A stretch of DNA of 64,000 bases. Origin: Paraburkholderia sp. BL23I1N1. Lineage in GTDB: Bacteria; Pseudomonadota; Gammaproteobacteria; Burkholderiales; Burkholderiaceae. The stretch is from contig NZ_RAPV01000001.1 in assembly GCF_003610295.1 (NCBI RefSeq), positions 4,030,001-4,094,000 of the forward strand, read 5' to 3'. Under the pieces are notes generated by a model. The model made no database searches. It had not been told where the DNA came from and saw only the letters and a list, made by a program, of their open reading frames with translations. The translations under genes and the position numbers were made by a program. This document shows positions 1 to 7,664 of this stretch, piece after piece; position 1 is the first letter of the stretch, and each line of letters starts with the position of its first letter.

Positions 1-11
1 GTGGGGTCCAA

Positions 12-31
12 TGCAACGCCATAACGTTGCA
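12..31. promoter_or_regulatory. Short perfect palindrome upstream of the GGDEF-EAL gene
   Basis: TGCAACG and CGTTGCA form a perfect 7-base inverted repeat around a 6-base spacer, about 80 bases before the first gene. It could be an operator or a small hairpin belonging to a gene left of the window. There is no T-run, so it is not an intrinsic terminator on the plus strand. The function is unknown. Confidence 0.3.
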
Positions 32-107
32 CCGGACATTCTGTTTTTACGTAATAATCGCGAGGCGCGTTACATTCGATCCACTAACCATTAAAAATGC
101 GTAGGTC

Positions 108-2045
108 ATGGCTTTCAGCGAACCGAGGTCTCCATTTTTCAGGTGGGTGGTGTCCTCCGCTCAGAACCTGAGCGCTGACAACCGGCAAATATTGCTTGCC
201 AATCTATTCACGCGAACTGCATCAATTGTATTTGCGTCGATCTGCGAAATCAGTGTCTGCGCGACCGCCTACTATCTGATTCCAAGGCCCCTGTATGCGT
301 GGTGGGGCAGCGCGGTGGTCGCGCTGCTGATTACGCGTCTCACGTTGATCTGGCTGTGTTGCCGGCGCAGCGCCCGCAACCTGCCGACCCCCACCTCTGC
401 CTTCCTCTTTGCGAGCCTTCTCTGGGCCGCACTTTTCGGTTTCGGCGCATTCTTGTGCAATACCAGCGGAAATCAGACGCTTTTTCTGCTCGGCAACGTT
501 TGCGCGGTGGGCGTGATCGGCGGACTGGCCGGACGCAACGCGGGCACACCCCGACTGGTGCTTCTGCAGATTTCGTTCATTCTCGGATTGTTGGGTTGGG
601 GGGCGGCGCTTTCGCCCGGCTCCGGCAAGCTCGTGCTGCTGTTTCAGGCTCCGTTTTGCGCGGCGGGTTTCTTTACCGTGGCCTTGCGCAGCAATCGCGA
701 TACCGTTGCGTTACTGTTGGCGCGCGAAAGCAGTCATCGGCTCGCTCACCAGGACAGTCTCACTGGCCTGCCCAATCGCGCTCGCATTACCGAACTTCTG
801 CTGGAGCGCACCGCGGCAGGCTCGTTGCAGCGGGATCATCGGTTCGCGGTGCTACTGATCGATCTCGACGGCTTCAAGGCGATCAATGACAGCCTGGGCC
901 ATGCCGCCGGCGATCAGATCCTTCAGGAGGCCGCGGTTCGATTGCGTGAAGTACTGCCGGCCGGCGACCTGGTTGGACGCCTGGCCGGCGACGAGTTCGT
1001 CGCCATTGCCGACGGCACGGCGTTACCCCGCGACGTCAATTTGCTGGCAGGCTGCATCGTCAAAACGCTGGCGCGTCCTTTCGTATTGAGCGAGGCGTTG
1101 GTGCATATCGGTGCGAGTGTGGGCGTCTCGCTTTATCCGGATCACGCAAAGACAGGGCCGCAATTGCTGATCTGCGCGGACCGTGCGTTGTACGCGGTCA
1201 AACGCAGTGGCAAAAGTGCCTTTGCTATCTTCGATGCCGTCAGGCACGCATCCGACGAAAGTCTGAGCCTCCTGCGCAGCGATCTGGAAGGCGCGATGCA
1301 GACTTATAACGATTTGCGCATGGAGTACCAGCCGATTGTCGATCTCAGCAACGACACGATTTCCGGCCGCGAGGCACTGCTTCGCTGGACGCATCCGACT
1401 CGCGGCGAGCTGTCTCCCTCCGCATTCATTCCCACGGCCGAACGTACGGGTCTGATCCTCGCACTGGGCGAGTGGGCCTTGCTGCAATCCTGCACGGAAG
1501 CGGCCACCTGGCGTGATGCGGTGAGCGTCGCCGTGAATGTTTCGCCGGTGCAATTGCGGGAGGAATCATTCGCCGCGACGGTCGCGACGATTCTGGGCAA
1601 GACGGGGTTGCCGCCGGCGCGTCTGAATATCGAAGTCACCGAAACGGTGTTGTTGAGCGACGATATCGTCACCCGTCACAATGTCGAGAAGCTCCGCGCG
1701 ATGGGAATCGGCCTCGCGCTCGACGACTTCGGCACCGGGTTTTCAACCATGTCGACGCTCGTGCGTTTCTCGTTCGACAAACTCAAGATCGACAGTTCGT
1801 TCGTTAAGGAGTCCGTGCATCGTCGCGAATCCGCGGCGGTGGTTCGCGGGATTGTGGCTTTGGCGCGGGAAATCGGCATACCGACCACAGCGGAAGGCAT
1901 CGAGACGCAGGAGCAGCTGAATTTTGTGCGCGTCTGCGGATGCACGCATGCTCAGGGTTTTCTTCTGGGCAAGCCGGTCCGGGGTGGAGAGATTCCGCAG
2001 ATCGAAACAAGGCTTGCCGCGCATTCGGCTACCGCGCGCACGTGA
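108..2045 (+). CDS. Membrane-bound GGDEF-EAL domain protein (cyclic-di-GMP turnover)
   Basis: The 645-residue protein has about five to six hydrophobic segments in residues 30-200, then a GGDEF domain and an EAL domain. The GGDEF signature reads AGDEF (residues 293-297), a variant that can be active in some family members. The usual RxxD inhibitory site upstream is replaced by PAGD, so product inhibition through that site is unlikely. The EAL domain keeps EALLRW (E422) and DDFGTGF (D539-D540), expected of an active c-di-GMP phosphodiesterase. Such hybrids make or break c-di-GMP at the inner membrane and often one activity dominates. It stands alone, with the next gene starting 18 bases downstream. 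Confidence 0.9.
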   Translation: MAFSEPRSPFFRWVVSSAQNLSADNRQILLANLFTRTASIVFASICEISVCATAYYLIPRPLYAWWGSAVVALLITRLTLIWLCCRRSARNLPTPTSAFLFASLLWAALFGFGAFLCNTSGNQTLFLLGNVCAVGVIGGLAGRNAGTPRLVLLQISFILGLLGWGAALSPGSGKLVLLFQAPFCAAGFFTVALRSNRDTVALLLARESSHRLAHQDSLTGLPNRARITELLLERTAAGSLQRDHRFAVLLIDLDGFKAINDSLGHAAGDQILQEAAVRLREVLPAGDLVGRLAGDEFVAIADGTALPRDVNLLAGCIVKTLARPFVLSEALVHIGASVGVSLYPDHAKTGPQLLICADRALYAVKRSGKSAFAIFDAVRHASDESLSLLRSDLEGAMQTYNDLRMEYQPIVDLSNDTISGREALLRWTHPTRGELSPSAFIPTAERTGLILALGEWALLQSCTEAATWRDAVSVAVNVSPVQLREESFAATVATILGKTGLPPARLNIEVTETVLLSDDIVTRHNVEKLRAMGIGLALDDFGTGFSTMSTLVRFSFDKLKIDSSFVKESVHRRESAAVVRGIVALAREIGIPTTAEGIETQEQLNFVRVCGCTHAQGFLLGKPVRGGEIPQIETRLAAHSATART

Positions 2046-2063
2046 TTCGATACCGAGGTGTAC

Positions 2064-2483
2064 ATGGAACCCACATGGCAATTCCAGCTGAGAATCACCG
2101 TCTCCCCCGAGCTTGCAAACGACCTGCGCGCAAACGTGGAAGGTGCTTCACATGCCGCGCTTCGTGATCTGCTACGCAGGCACAACGCGACCCTGAAGTG
2201 TCAGTTCGACGCTTTCGCCGATTACGTGAGCGAGGCGGAAAAGCAGGGGCCGGAAAACTATCCGCTTTATCAGTGGACGCGGCAGACCATCGAGAACCCG
2301 GAGAAGAAAGCGAAGTACTTGCAGTCGTTCACAGTCTATGTGAATGGCGACGAGATATACGGCAAGAAAATCGCCGACGTGATCGAAGCCGAATTGCGGG
2401 CACTGATCAGTGACGACGGCATTCAAAGCGTGGCCAGGTTCGATACCAATCCGGCGAATAATCCGCAGCCACCCAGGCGCTAG
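2064..2483 (+). CDS. Hypothetical protein, 139 residues
   Basis: I do not recognise the family. The product is soluble-looking and charged, with no signal peptide or membrane segment. An in-frame GTG lies two codons upstream at 2058, but the ATG at 2064 is the more likely start. It sits 18 bases after the GGDEF-EAL gene on the same strand, so the two may be cotranscribed. It has alternating charged and aromatic residues and a proline-rich C-terminus. A small cytosolic partner of the c-di-GMP protein is possible but is only a guess from position. Confidence 0.7.
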   Translation: MEPTWQFQLRITVSPELANDLRANVEGASHAALRDLLRRHNATLKCQFDAFADYVSEAEKQGPENYPLYQWTRQTIENPEKKAKYLQSFTVYVNGDEIYGKKIADVIEAELRALISDDGIQSVARFDTNPANNPQPPRR

Positions 2484-2638
2484 CGGCGTCACGCAGTTCA
2501 CCTTTGTAGTCCACCTGCTTTCAAGCACGACACTCGCGTGTAATAAAGGGTAATTATCTTCTCGGCACCGCTTGCGCCTGAGCGCGGCGGTTGTCGACGC
2601 GCGATCGCGTCCGTCATTCACTTCCACGGAGATACGTC

Positions 2639-2827
2639 ATGGCGACGTCGGCATTCCGGCTTTTTGCGCTCTTCTGTTCGATTGCTGCGGCAGCGCTGCT
2701 CAGCGCATGCGGCGACGGCGTATCGTCCACGCCGACGCCCACTGCGACTAAGGCCGCATGTGGCAACGCCACCGTCGCCAATGCGCATATGAGTTGCCCG
2801 CCGGGTTTCGTTCCGCCCGCCTCCTGA
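2639..2827 (+). CDS. Small putative lipoprotein upstream of phospholipase C
   Basis: The 62-residue product has a hydrophobic N-terminus ending in LLSAC, a lipobox, so the mature protein would start at the cysteine near residue 21. The remaining ~40 residues are rich in Thr, Ala and Pro, with two more cysteines (AACGN and MSCPP) that could form a disulfide. The start is the ATG preceded by a GGAG-type ribosome site (cacggagatacgtc). It ends 27 bases before the phospholipase C start, so an operon is likely. A chaperone or anchoring role for the exported enzyme is inference only. Confidence 0.7.
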   Translation: MATSAFRLFALFCSIAAAALLSACGDGVSSTPTPTATKAACGNATVANAHMSCPPGFVPPAS

Positions 2828-2854
2828 GCTCAGAATTCAAACCAGGTCCATCGC

Positions 2855-4969
2855 ATGGTCACCAAAACGCGTCGAGATTTTCTGAAGCTGTCCGCCGGCC
2901 TGGCGGGCGCGACAGCCGCCACTACCCTGTTTCCTGAATCGATTCGCAAGGCGTTGGCAATCGAGCCGAGTTCTGTGACGGGTACGATCCAGGACGTGCA
3001 GCACATTGTTGTCTTCATGCAGGAGAACCGCTCGTTCGATCACTATCTCGGTCACCTGAGCGGCGTGCGCGGTTATAACGACCGCTTCCCCGTGACGCTG
3101 CCGAACGGTCAGCCGGTGTGGTTCCAGCCGCGCCAGGAGGATCCGACGAAAGTGATCGCGCCGTTCCGCTACGACACGACCAATCCGAGCGTCAACGCGC
3201 AGTGTATCGGCGGCCTGCCGCATACGTGGGCCACCACGCACGGTGCAATCGACAACGGCCGCGCCGACAAGTGGGCCGTGCAGAAGAGCAATATGACGAT
3301 GGGCTATCACGTGCGCGAGGACATTCCGTTCCATTACGCGCTCGCCGATGCCTTCACCGTGTGCGACAACTACTTCTGTTCGATCCCGGGCAACACGCAC
3401 CCGAACCGCATGTATCTGATGACGGGGATGGTCGACCCGCTCGCCACGGGTGGCGGCCCGTTACTCGACAACACCGATTACATCGACAACCAGTTCGACA
3501 GCATTAAACTGCAGCCCTTCAACTGGACCACGTATCCCGAGCGGCTGGAAACGGCCGGCATCTCGTGGCAGATCTATCAGCAGGGCACCGGCTTCGACAA
3601 TTTCAGCGGCAACTACGGCACGAATATGCTGGCCTCGTTCCAGAACTTCGTGAACGCACCGGCGGGTTCCTCGCTGCAAAACCGGGGGATGAGTACACGC
3701 ACGCTGACGCAGTTGAAGGCCGATGTGCAGGCTAATGCATTGCCGCAAGTGTCGTGGCTGTTGCCGCCCGCCGCGTATTCGGAGCATCCGAAGTTTACGC
3801 CGCTGTACGGCGCCAATTACATTTCGACGATTCTCGATGCGCTGACGTCGAATCCCGATGTGTGGAGCAATACCGTCCTCTTCATCATGTACGACGAGAA
3901 CGACGGTTTCTTCGACCACGTGGTGCCGCCGCAGGCGCCGACGTTGCCGGGCTCCGGCATGAGCACCGTGGACATCTCGCTCGAACGGCATAACGTGGTG
4001 ACCGCGACGCAAGCGGGCACCTATACCGCCGACAACCTGCCGTACGGCCTCGGCCCGCGCGTGCCGATGAACGTGGTGTCGCCGTGGTCGAAGGGTGGCT
4101 TCGTCTGCTCGCAGGTGTTCGATCACACGTCGGTGCTGCAATTCATCGAAAAACGCTTTGGCGTAGTCGAAACCAATATCTCGCCGTGGCGCCGTGCGAT
4201 TTGCGGTGACCTGACTTCGGCGCTCGACTTCTCGAAGTCCGATTCGACGGTACCCTCGCTGCCGAGTACGCAAACTTACGTTGCACAAGCCGATCTTCAA
4301 TGCGCGCGGTCGACGGCGCAGGCCGCACCGGCCAGCACCGCGCAGCAGTTGGTGGCGGCGCAGGAGACCGGCACGCGGCCCGCGCGTGCGCTGCCCTACG
4401 AGTTGCATGTGAACGGGCAGTTGCAGTCGCAAGGGTATGCGCTGACGTTTGCGAACACCGGCACGCAGGGCGCGCATTTCTGGGTGTACACGGGCGACCC
4501 GAGCGCGATGCCGCGTCGCTATACCGTCGAAGCCGGCAAGCAGTTGACCGACACGTGGGCGTTCGACGCGAACGGCAACTACATGGTGAACGTCTATGGC
4601 CCGAACGGCTATTTCCGGCGCTTCGCGGGTTCGTCGAGTGCGGATGCCGCCGCCAAGCCGGATGTGGTGACCTGTTACGACGTGGCCAACGGCAACGTCT
4701 ACGTCACGCTATCGAATGCGGGAACCACGCCGCTCACGGTCACCGCGTCCGACGTCGCCTATGGCCAGGCGCCGCTCACATTGACGGTGCCGGCGGGAAA
4801 GAGCGTGGAGGCACATTGGGACCTGTCATGCAGCAGCCAGTGGTATGACTTTCAATTGACCGTCGCGGGCAATGCGGGCTGGTTACGGCGCATTGCGGGT
4901 CATGTCGAAACGGGCCAAACTAGCGTGACCGATCCGGCTGCAACCGCGCCGGTGACGAAGGCGATTTAA
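2855..4969 (+). CDS. plcN: Tat-exported phosphocholine-specific phospholipase C
   Basis: The 704-residue protein belongs to the AcpA/phospholipase C phosphoesterase family. A twin-arginine signal (RRDFLK, residues 5-10, then a hydrophobic stretch ending in ALA) directs folded export. The catalytic domain shows the hallmark ENRSFDHYLG (E57, N58) and YDENDGFFDHV (from Y346), which hold metal or catalytic residues in this family. The C-terminal ~250 residues carry the two small beta domains typical of Burkholderia and Pseudomonas PlcN/PlcH. The likely role is hydrolysis of phosphatidylcholine-type lipids outside the inner membrane. The short gap to the lipoprotein gene suggests cotranscription. 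Whether it is haemolytic cannot be read from sequence. Confidence 0.9.
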   Translation: MVTKTRRDFLKLSAGLAGATAATTLFPESIRKALAIEPSSVTGTIQDVQHIVVFMQENRSFDHYLGHLSGVRGYNDRFPVTLPNGQPVWFQPRQEDPTKVIAPFRYDTTNPSVNAQCIGGLPHTWATTHGAIDNGRADKWAVQKSNMTMGYHVREDIPFHYALADAFTVCDNYFCSIPGNTHPNRMYLMTGMVDPLATGGGPLLDNTDYIDNQFDSIKLQPFNWTTYPERLETAGISWQIYQQGTGFDNFSGNYGTNMLASFQNFVNAPAGSSLQNRGMSTRTLTQLKADVQANALPQVSWLLPPAAYSEHPKFTPLYGANYISTILDALTSNPDVWSNTVLFIMYDENDGFFDHVVPPQAPTLPGSGMSTVDISLERHNVVTATQAGTYTADNLPYGLGPRVPMNVVSPWSKGGFVCSQVFDHTSVLQFIEKRFGVVETNISPWRRAICGDLTSALDFSKSDSTVPSLPSTQTYVAQADLQCARSTAQAAPASTAQQLVAAQETGTRPARALPYELHVNGQLQSQGYALTFANTGTQGAHFWVYTGDPSAMPRRYTVEAGKQLTDTWAFDANGNYMVNVYGPNGYFRRFAGSSSADAAAKPDVVTCYDVANGNVYVTLSNAGTTPLTVTASDVAYGQAPLTLTVPAGKSVEAHWDLSCSSQWYDFQLTVAGNAGWLRRIAGHVETGQTSVTDPAATAPVTKAI

Positions 4970-5100
4970 GCGTACGGATCACACATTTCTTTCATTGTCA
5001 TTTCGGTGTTGGCGCAAACTGGTAAATCAATTTTACATTTGGCGACAGGGCGCCGAGTTCGTGAGAGGATGGCATTTCACTTTTTCTCGCGGAGGGCGAA

Positions 5101-5325
5101 ATGGGACTCTTGGATGAAGTAGGGAAGATCGCTGGGGCAGTAGCAGCCGTTGAGGCAGCGGAAAAAGTCGATCCGGAAGCAGGTCTGCTGACGAAAGGTA
5201 TCGCAGCCGTGGCAGGCTTTGAAGGCGCCGGGGCATTGGAGTCGCTGGTCGAGAAGAAAGACGGCGAGAAGCAGGACGTCGCCGACAATACTCAAGCCAC
5301 CGACGACACGAATCCTCAGACGTGA
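5101..5325 (+). CDS. Small hypothetical protein, 74 residues
   Basis: The ATG follows a clear ribosome site (gcggagggcgaa). The product starts MGLLDEVGKIAGAVAAVEAAEK and is an amphipathic, Ala/Glu/Lys-rich polypeptide with an acidic, Asp/Thr-rich tail. There is no signal peptide. A strong intrinsic terminator begins 26 bases after its stop and defines a short monocistronic transcript. I do not recognise a characterised family. Confidence 0.75.
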   Translation: MGLLDEVGKIAGAVAAVEAAEKVDPEAGLLTKGIAAVAGFEGAGALESLVEKKDGEKQDVADNTQATDDTNPQT

Positions 5326-5350
5326 TTGTGATGTGATTGTGTGCGATGAG

Positions 5351-5384
5351 CGGGCCAGTCCTTCGCAGGACTGGCCCGTTTTTT
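5351..5384 (+). terminator. Strong rho-independent terminator
   Basis: CGGGCCAGTCCT pairs perfectly with AGGACTGGCCCG (12 base pairs, loop TCGC), followed by six T. It ends the transcript of the small gene before it. It also argues against beta-lactamase starts upstream of 5385, because those would have to be translated through this hairpin. Confidence 0.92.
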
Positions 5385-5408
5385 ATGGCGAGCCCGGAGG
5401 ACGATTCA

Positions 5409-6281
5409 TTGACCATTTGTGTGACACGCCGACGCTTGACGCTCGGATTGCCCCTGCTCCTTAGCCTTGGCGCTGCACCCACGCTGGCCGCGAACGCATC
5501 CCCGTTAGCCGACATCGAACGCCGCAATGGCGGACGCCTTGGCGTCTTCGCTATCGATACCGGTTCAGGTCGAACGCTCGCTTATCGCGCTGATGAGCGC
5601 TTTTTGATGTGCAGCACCTTTAAGGGGCTGCTCGCCGCGCAGGTGCTATCCCGCGTGGACGCCGGCAAAGAGGATCTTGCCCGCCTTGTGCCCTACACCG
5701 AGAAAGACCTTATCTTTACGTCGCCTGTGACGAAGGCACACGTCGCGGAAGGCGCGATGTCGGTCCGCGCGATGTGCCAGGCTATCGTCGAGGTAAGCGA
5801 CAACGCGGCGGCCGTGCTGTTGATGAGAAGCGCTGGCGGTCCTGCCGGTCTGACTCAATTCGTTCGCGGTCTCGGCGATACGGTGACGCGCTCCGACCGG
5901 TACGAACCCGAGTCAAATAAAACTAGCGGCGTGCTCGATACCACGACGCCTCGATCGATCACGAAGACGGCGAGCCAAATTCTCTTGGGACATGTTCTGA
6001 GTCCCCAATCGCGTGCGCAACTGGAAAGCTGGATGATTACCTGCAAGCCGGGTTTGAACCGGCTCCGCGCTGCGCTACCGCCGGACTGGATAGCAGGTGA
6101 CAGACCCGGAACGAGCGTGGAATCAGAAACCAACGACTATGCCATCGTGCGCCCACCGGGACGTGCTCCGCTTGTCATCGCGGCCTATTACGATGCGCCC
6201 GCGCTTGGCATGCACGCTCGGGAGGCCGTCTTGCGGGAGGTCGGTGAAGCATTCGTGAAGTGGACAGCGGATCGAACGTGA
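5409..6281 (+). CDS. Class A beta-lactamase (periplasmic serine hydrolase)
   Basis: The product has an N-terminal signal peptide (TRRRLTLG, then a hydrophobic stretch to LAANA) and class A motifs. These are S69-T-F-K72 with a preceding Cys, S130-D-N132, and E166-P-E-S-N170, counted from the chosen start. The usual KTG triad on strand B3 is replaced by RPG (residues 232-234), which is unusual. The start is the TTG at 5409, because GGAGG at 5396-5400 sits 8 bases before it. The alternative ATG at 5385 abuts the terminator T-run. The family opens beta-lactam rings by acylation of the serine. Substrate range cannot be judged here. Confidence 0.87.
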   Translation: MTICVTRRRLTLGLPLLLSLGAAPTLAANASPLADIERRNGGRLGVFAIDTGSGRTLAYRADERFLMCSTFKGLLAAQVLSRVDAGKEDLARLVPYTEKDLIFTSPVTKAHVAEGAMSVRAMCQAIVEVSDNAAAVLLMRSAGGPAGLTQFVRGLGDTVTRSDRYEPESNKTSGVLDTTTPRSITKTASQILLGHVLSPQSRAQLESWMITCKPGLNRLRAALPPDWIAGDRPGTSVESETNDYAIVRPPGRAPLVIAAYYDAPALGMHAREAVLREVGEAFVKWTADRT

Positions 6282-6355
6282 AAACGGCGCAGACCGGCGG
6301 ATTGTTTTTGGCCGGAGTGTGATGGTTCAGGGCTTCGACTGATCTGCTTCCCGCG

Positions 6356-7024
6356 CTAACGGGTTTTGCTTCGCGCACTCTTCTTCGCGGTCGCTGCGCG
6401 CGGTGCATCTTTAGCCGGCAACGCGCCGCCACCGTTTATCTGCTCCATCCAGGACAATGCGTCGACGTACGACAGGAACTGCTGAAGATACCCGGGCGAC
6501 AGTTCGCTCATCAGCGAGAGCGATCGATGCACAAGGCTGCTCGAGTTGAGCGGGCCGGCATTGCCCGGTGCTTTCTTGAGCGACTGCCGCAACTGTTTCT
6601 CGGACCGGACCTTGGACCACGTTTCCCTGAAATAATCGAGCGCCTCCAGTTCCGGATAAGCGGGGCGGCGTGTAGCGGGGGCATGGTTGGCGATGTAATC
6701 GATCAATCCGGTCAACGCTCCGTGAGCGGGTTGGCTGGATGGTGCCGCGGTACCAGTGCCAGTGCCTGTACAGTCATCGACAGCCTCGGATACCGCGCGC
6801 TCGAGATCGTCGGCATAGGCCTCGACCAGTTTGGATAACCTGTCGTCCAGCAGACGCCGCGCCTCGCCACTGTGGTCCGCTGCCCGCCGATCCAGCGCCT
6901 CGATGAAATGAAAGCGGATGGGGTCCAGACGATCCGCGCCGCGCTCGCGCCATGCGTCGAGCGTTGCACGCGCGTCGCTTTTCACTTCGGTAGCGCCACT
7001 GTTCGCACCCGTCACGTTACTCAC
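6356..7024 (-). CDS. DUF2894 family protein, last gene of the MotAB/ZorAB-like operon
   Basis: The 222-residue soluble protein starts MSNVTGANSG, is mostly helical, and has a basic Lys/Arg-rich tail (TAKKSARSKTR). It matches what is annotated as DUF2894 in Burkholderiales. Its ATG overlaps the end of the OmpA-domain gene by 8 bases, so translation is probably coupled. It ends convergently with the beta-lactamase gene, 75 bases apart. The function is unknown. The constant neighbourhood suggests an accessory, cytosolic part of the membrane complex encoded upstream. Confidence 0.8.
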   Translation of the reverse strand: MSNVTGANSGATEVKSDARATLDAWRERGADRLDPIRFHFIEALDRRAADHSGEARRLLDDRLSKLVEAYADDLERAVSEAVDDCTGTGTGTAAPSSQPAHGALTGLIDYIANHAPATRRPAYPELEALDYFRETWSKVRSEKQLRQSLKKAPGNAGPLNSSSLVHRSLSLMSELSPGYLQQFLSYVDALSWMEQINGGGALPAKDAPRAATAKKSARSKTR

Positions 7025-7664
7025 GAGGCTTCACCGTTGCGGTCGAAGGCCTCGGGACCGGCGCGATTTCCACTCGCCGGTTTTTGGCCCGGCCCTGGTC
7101 GTCGGCATTCGAACTGACGGGCTGCTGGGAACCGAAGGCGGCCGCGAATACGGACGAGGAGGGCACGCCTTCATCGATCAATGCACGGGTCACCGTCAAC
7201 GCGCGCTGGGCCGACAGCTCCCAGTTGTCGGCAAAGCGGCGGTTGGCCTCGCGCACCTGCCGGTCATCGGTGAAGCCGCTCACCATCAGGATCTGGTCAT
7301 TGGCCTTGAGGTAGGCGGACAGCGGCCCCGCCAGGCTCTTCAGGACGTCCCGGCCTTCGGGCTGCAATTGATCGGAGTTCAGTGCGAACAACACGTTGCC
7401 GTTGATGCCGATGCGTCCGTTGACCAGCGTCACCCGGCCCGCTGCCAGCGGTCCGGCCAGCGCCTGCTCCAGGGTCTTGCGGCGCTGCGTTTCCAGCTGA
7501 CGCTGCTTGACCTCCTGTTCCAGCCGGGTCGAGAGTTCCAGTTGCACGCCAATGACGCTCACCAGGATCAGCACGAAGGCGCCCAGCAGCACCGACATCA
7601 GGTCGCCGAAGACGGGCCAGATGGGCGCCGTTGTCTCCACGCCGCCGTCGATTTCCTCGCTCAT
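7017..7664 (-). CDS. MotB/TolR-like OmpA-domain membrane protein
   Basis: The 215-residue protein has a short cytoplasmic N-terminus, one membrane helix (about residues 18-40) and a C-terminal OmpA-like peptidoglycan-binding domain. The helix begins WPVFGDLMSVLLGAF, with D21 where MotB and ZorB carry their proton-binding aspartate. The OmpA domain shows SGFTDDRQV, NWELSAQRA and NRRVEI. It overlaps the DUF802 gene as TCAT/ATGA at 7661-7664, so the two are translationally coupled. The inferred role is the stator-like or anchor subunit of an ion-driven inner-membrane complex. Confidence 0.87.
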   Translation of the reverse strand: MSEEIDGGVETTAPIWPVFGDLMSVLLGAFVLILVSVIGVQLELSTRLEQEVKQRQLETQRRKTLEQALAGPLAAGRVTLVNGRIGINGNVLFALNSDQLQPEGRDVLKSLAGPLSAYLKANDQILMVSGFTDDRQVREANRRFADNWELSAQRALTVTRALIDEGVPSSSVFAAAFGSQQPVSSNADDQGRAKNRRVEIAPVPRPSTATVKPRE

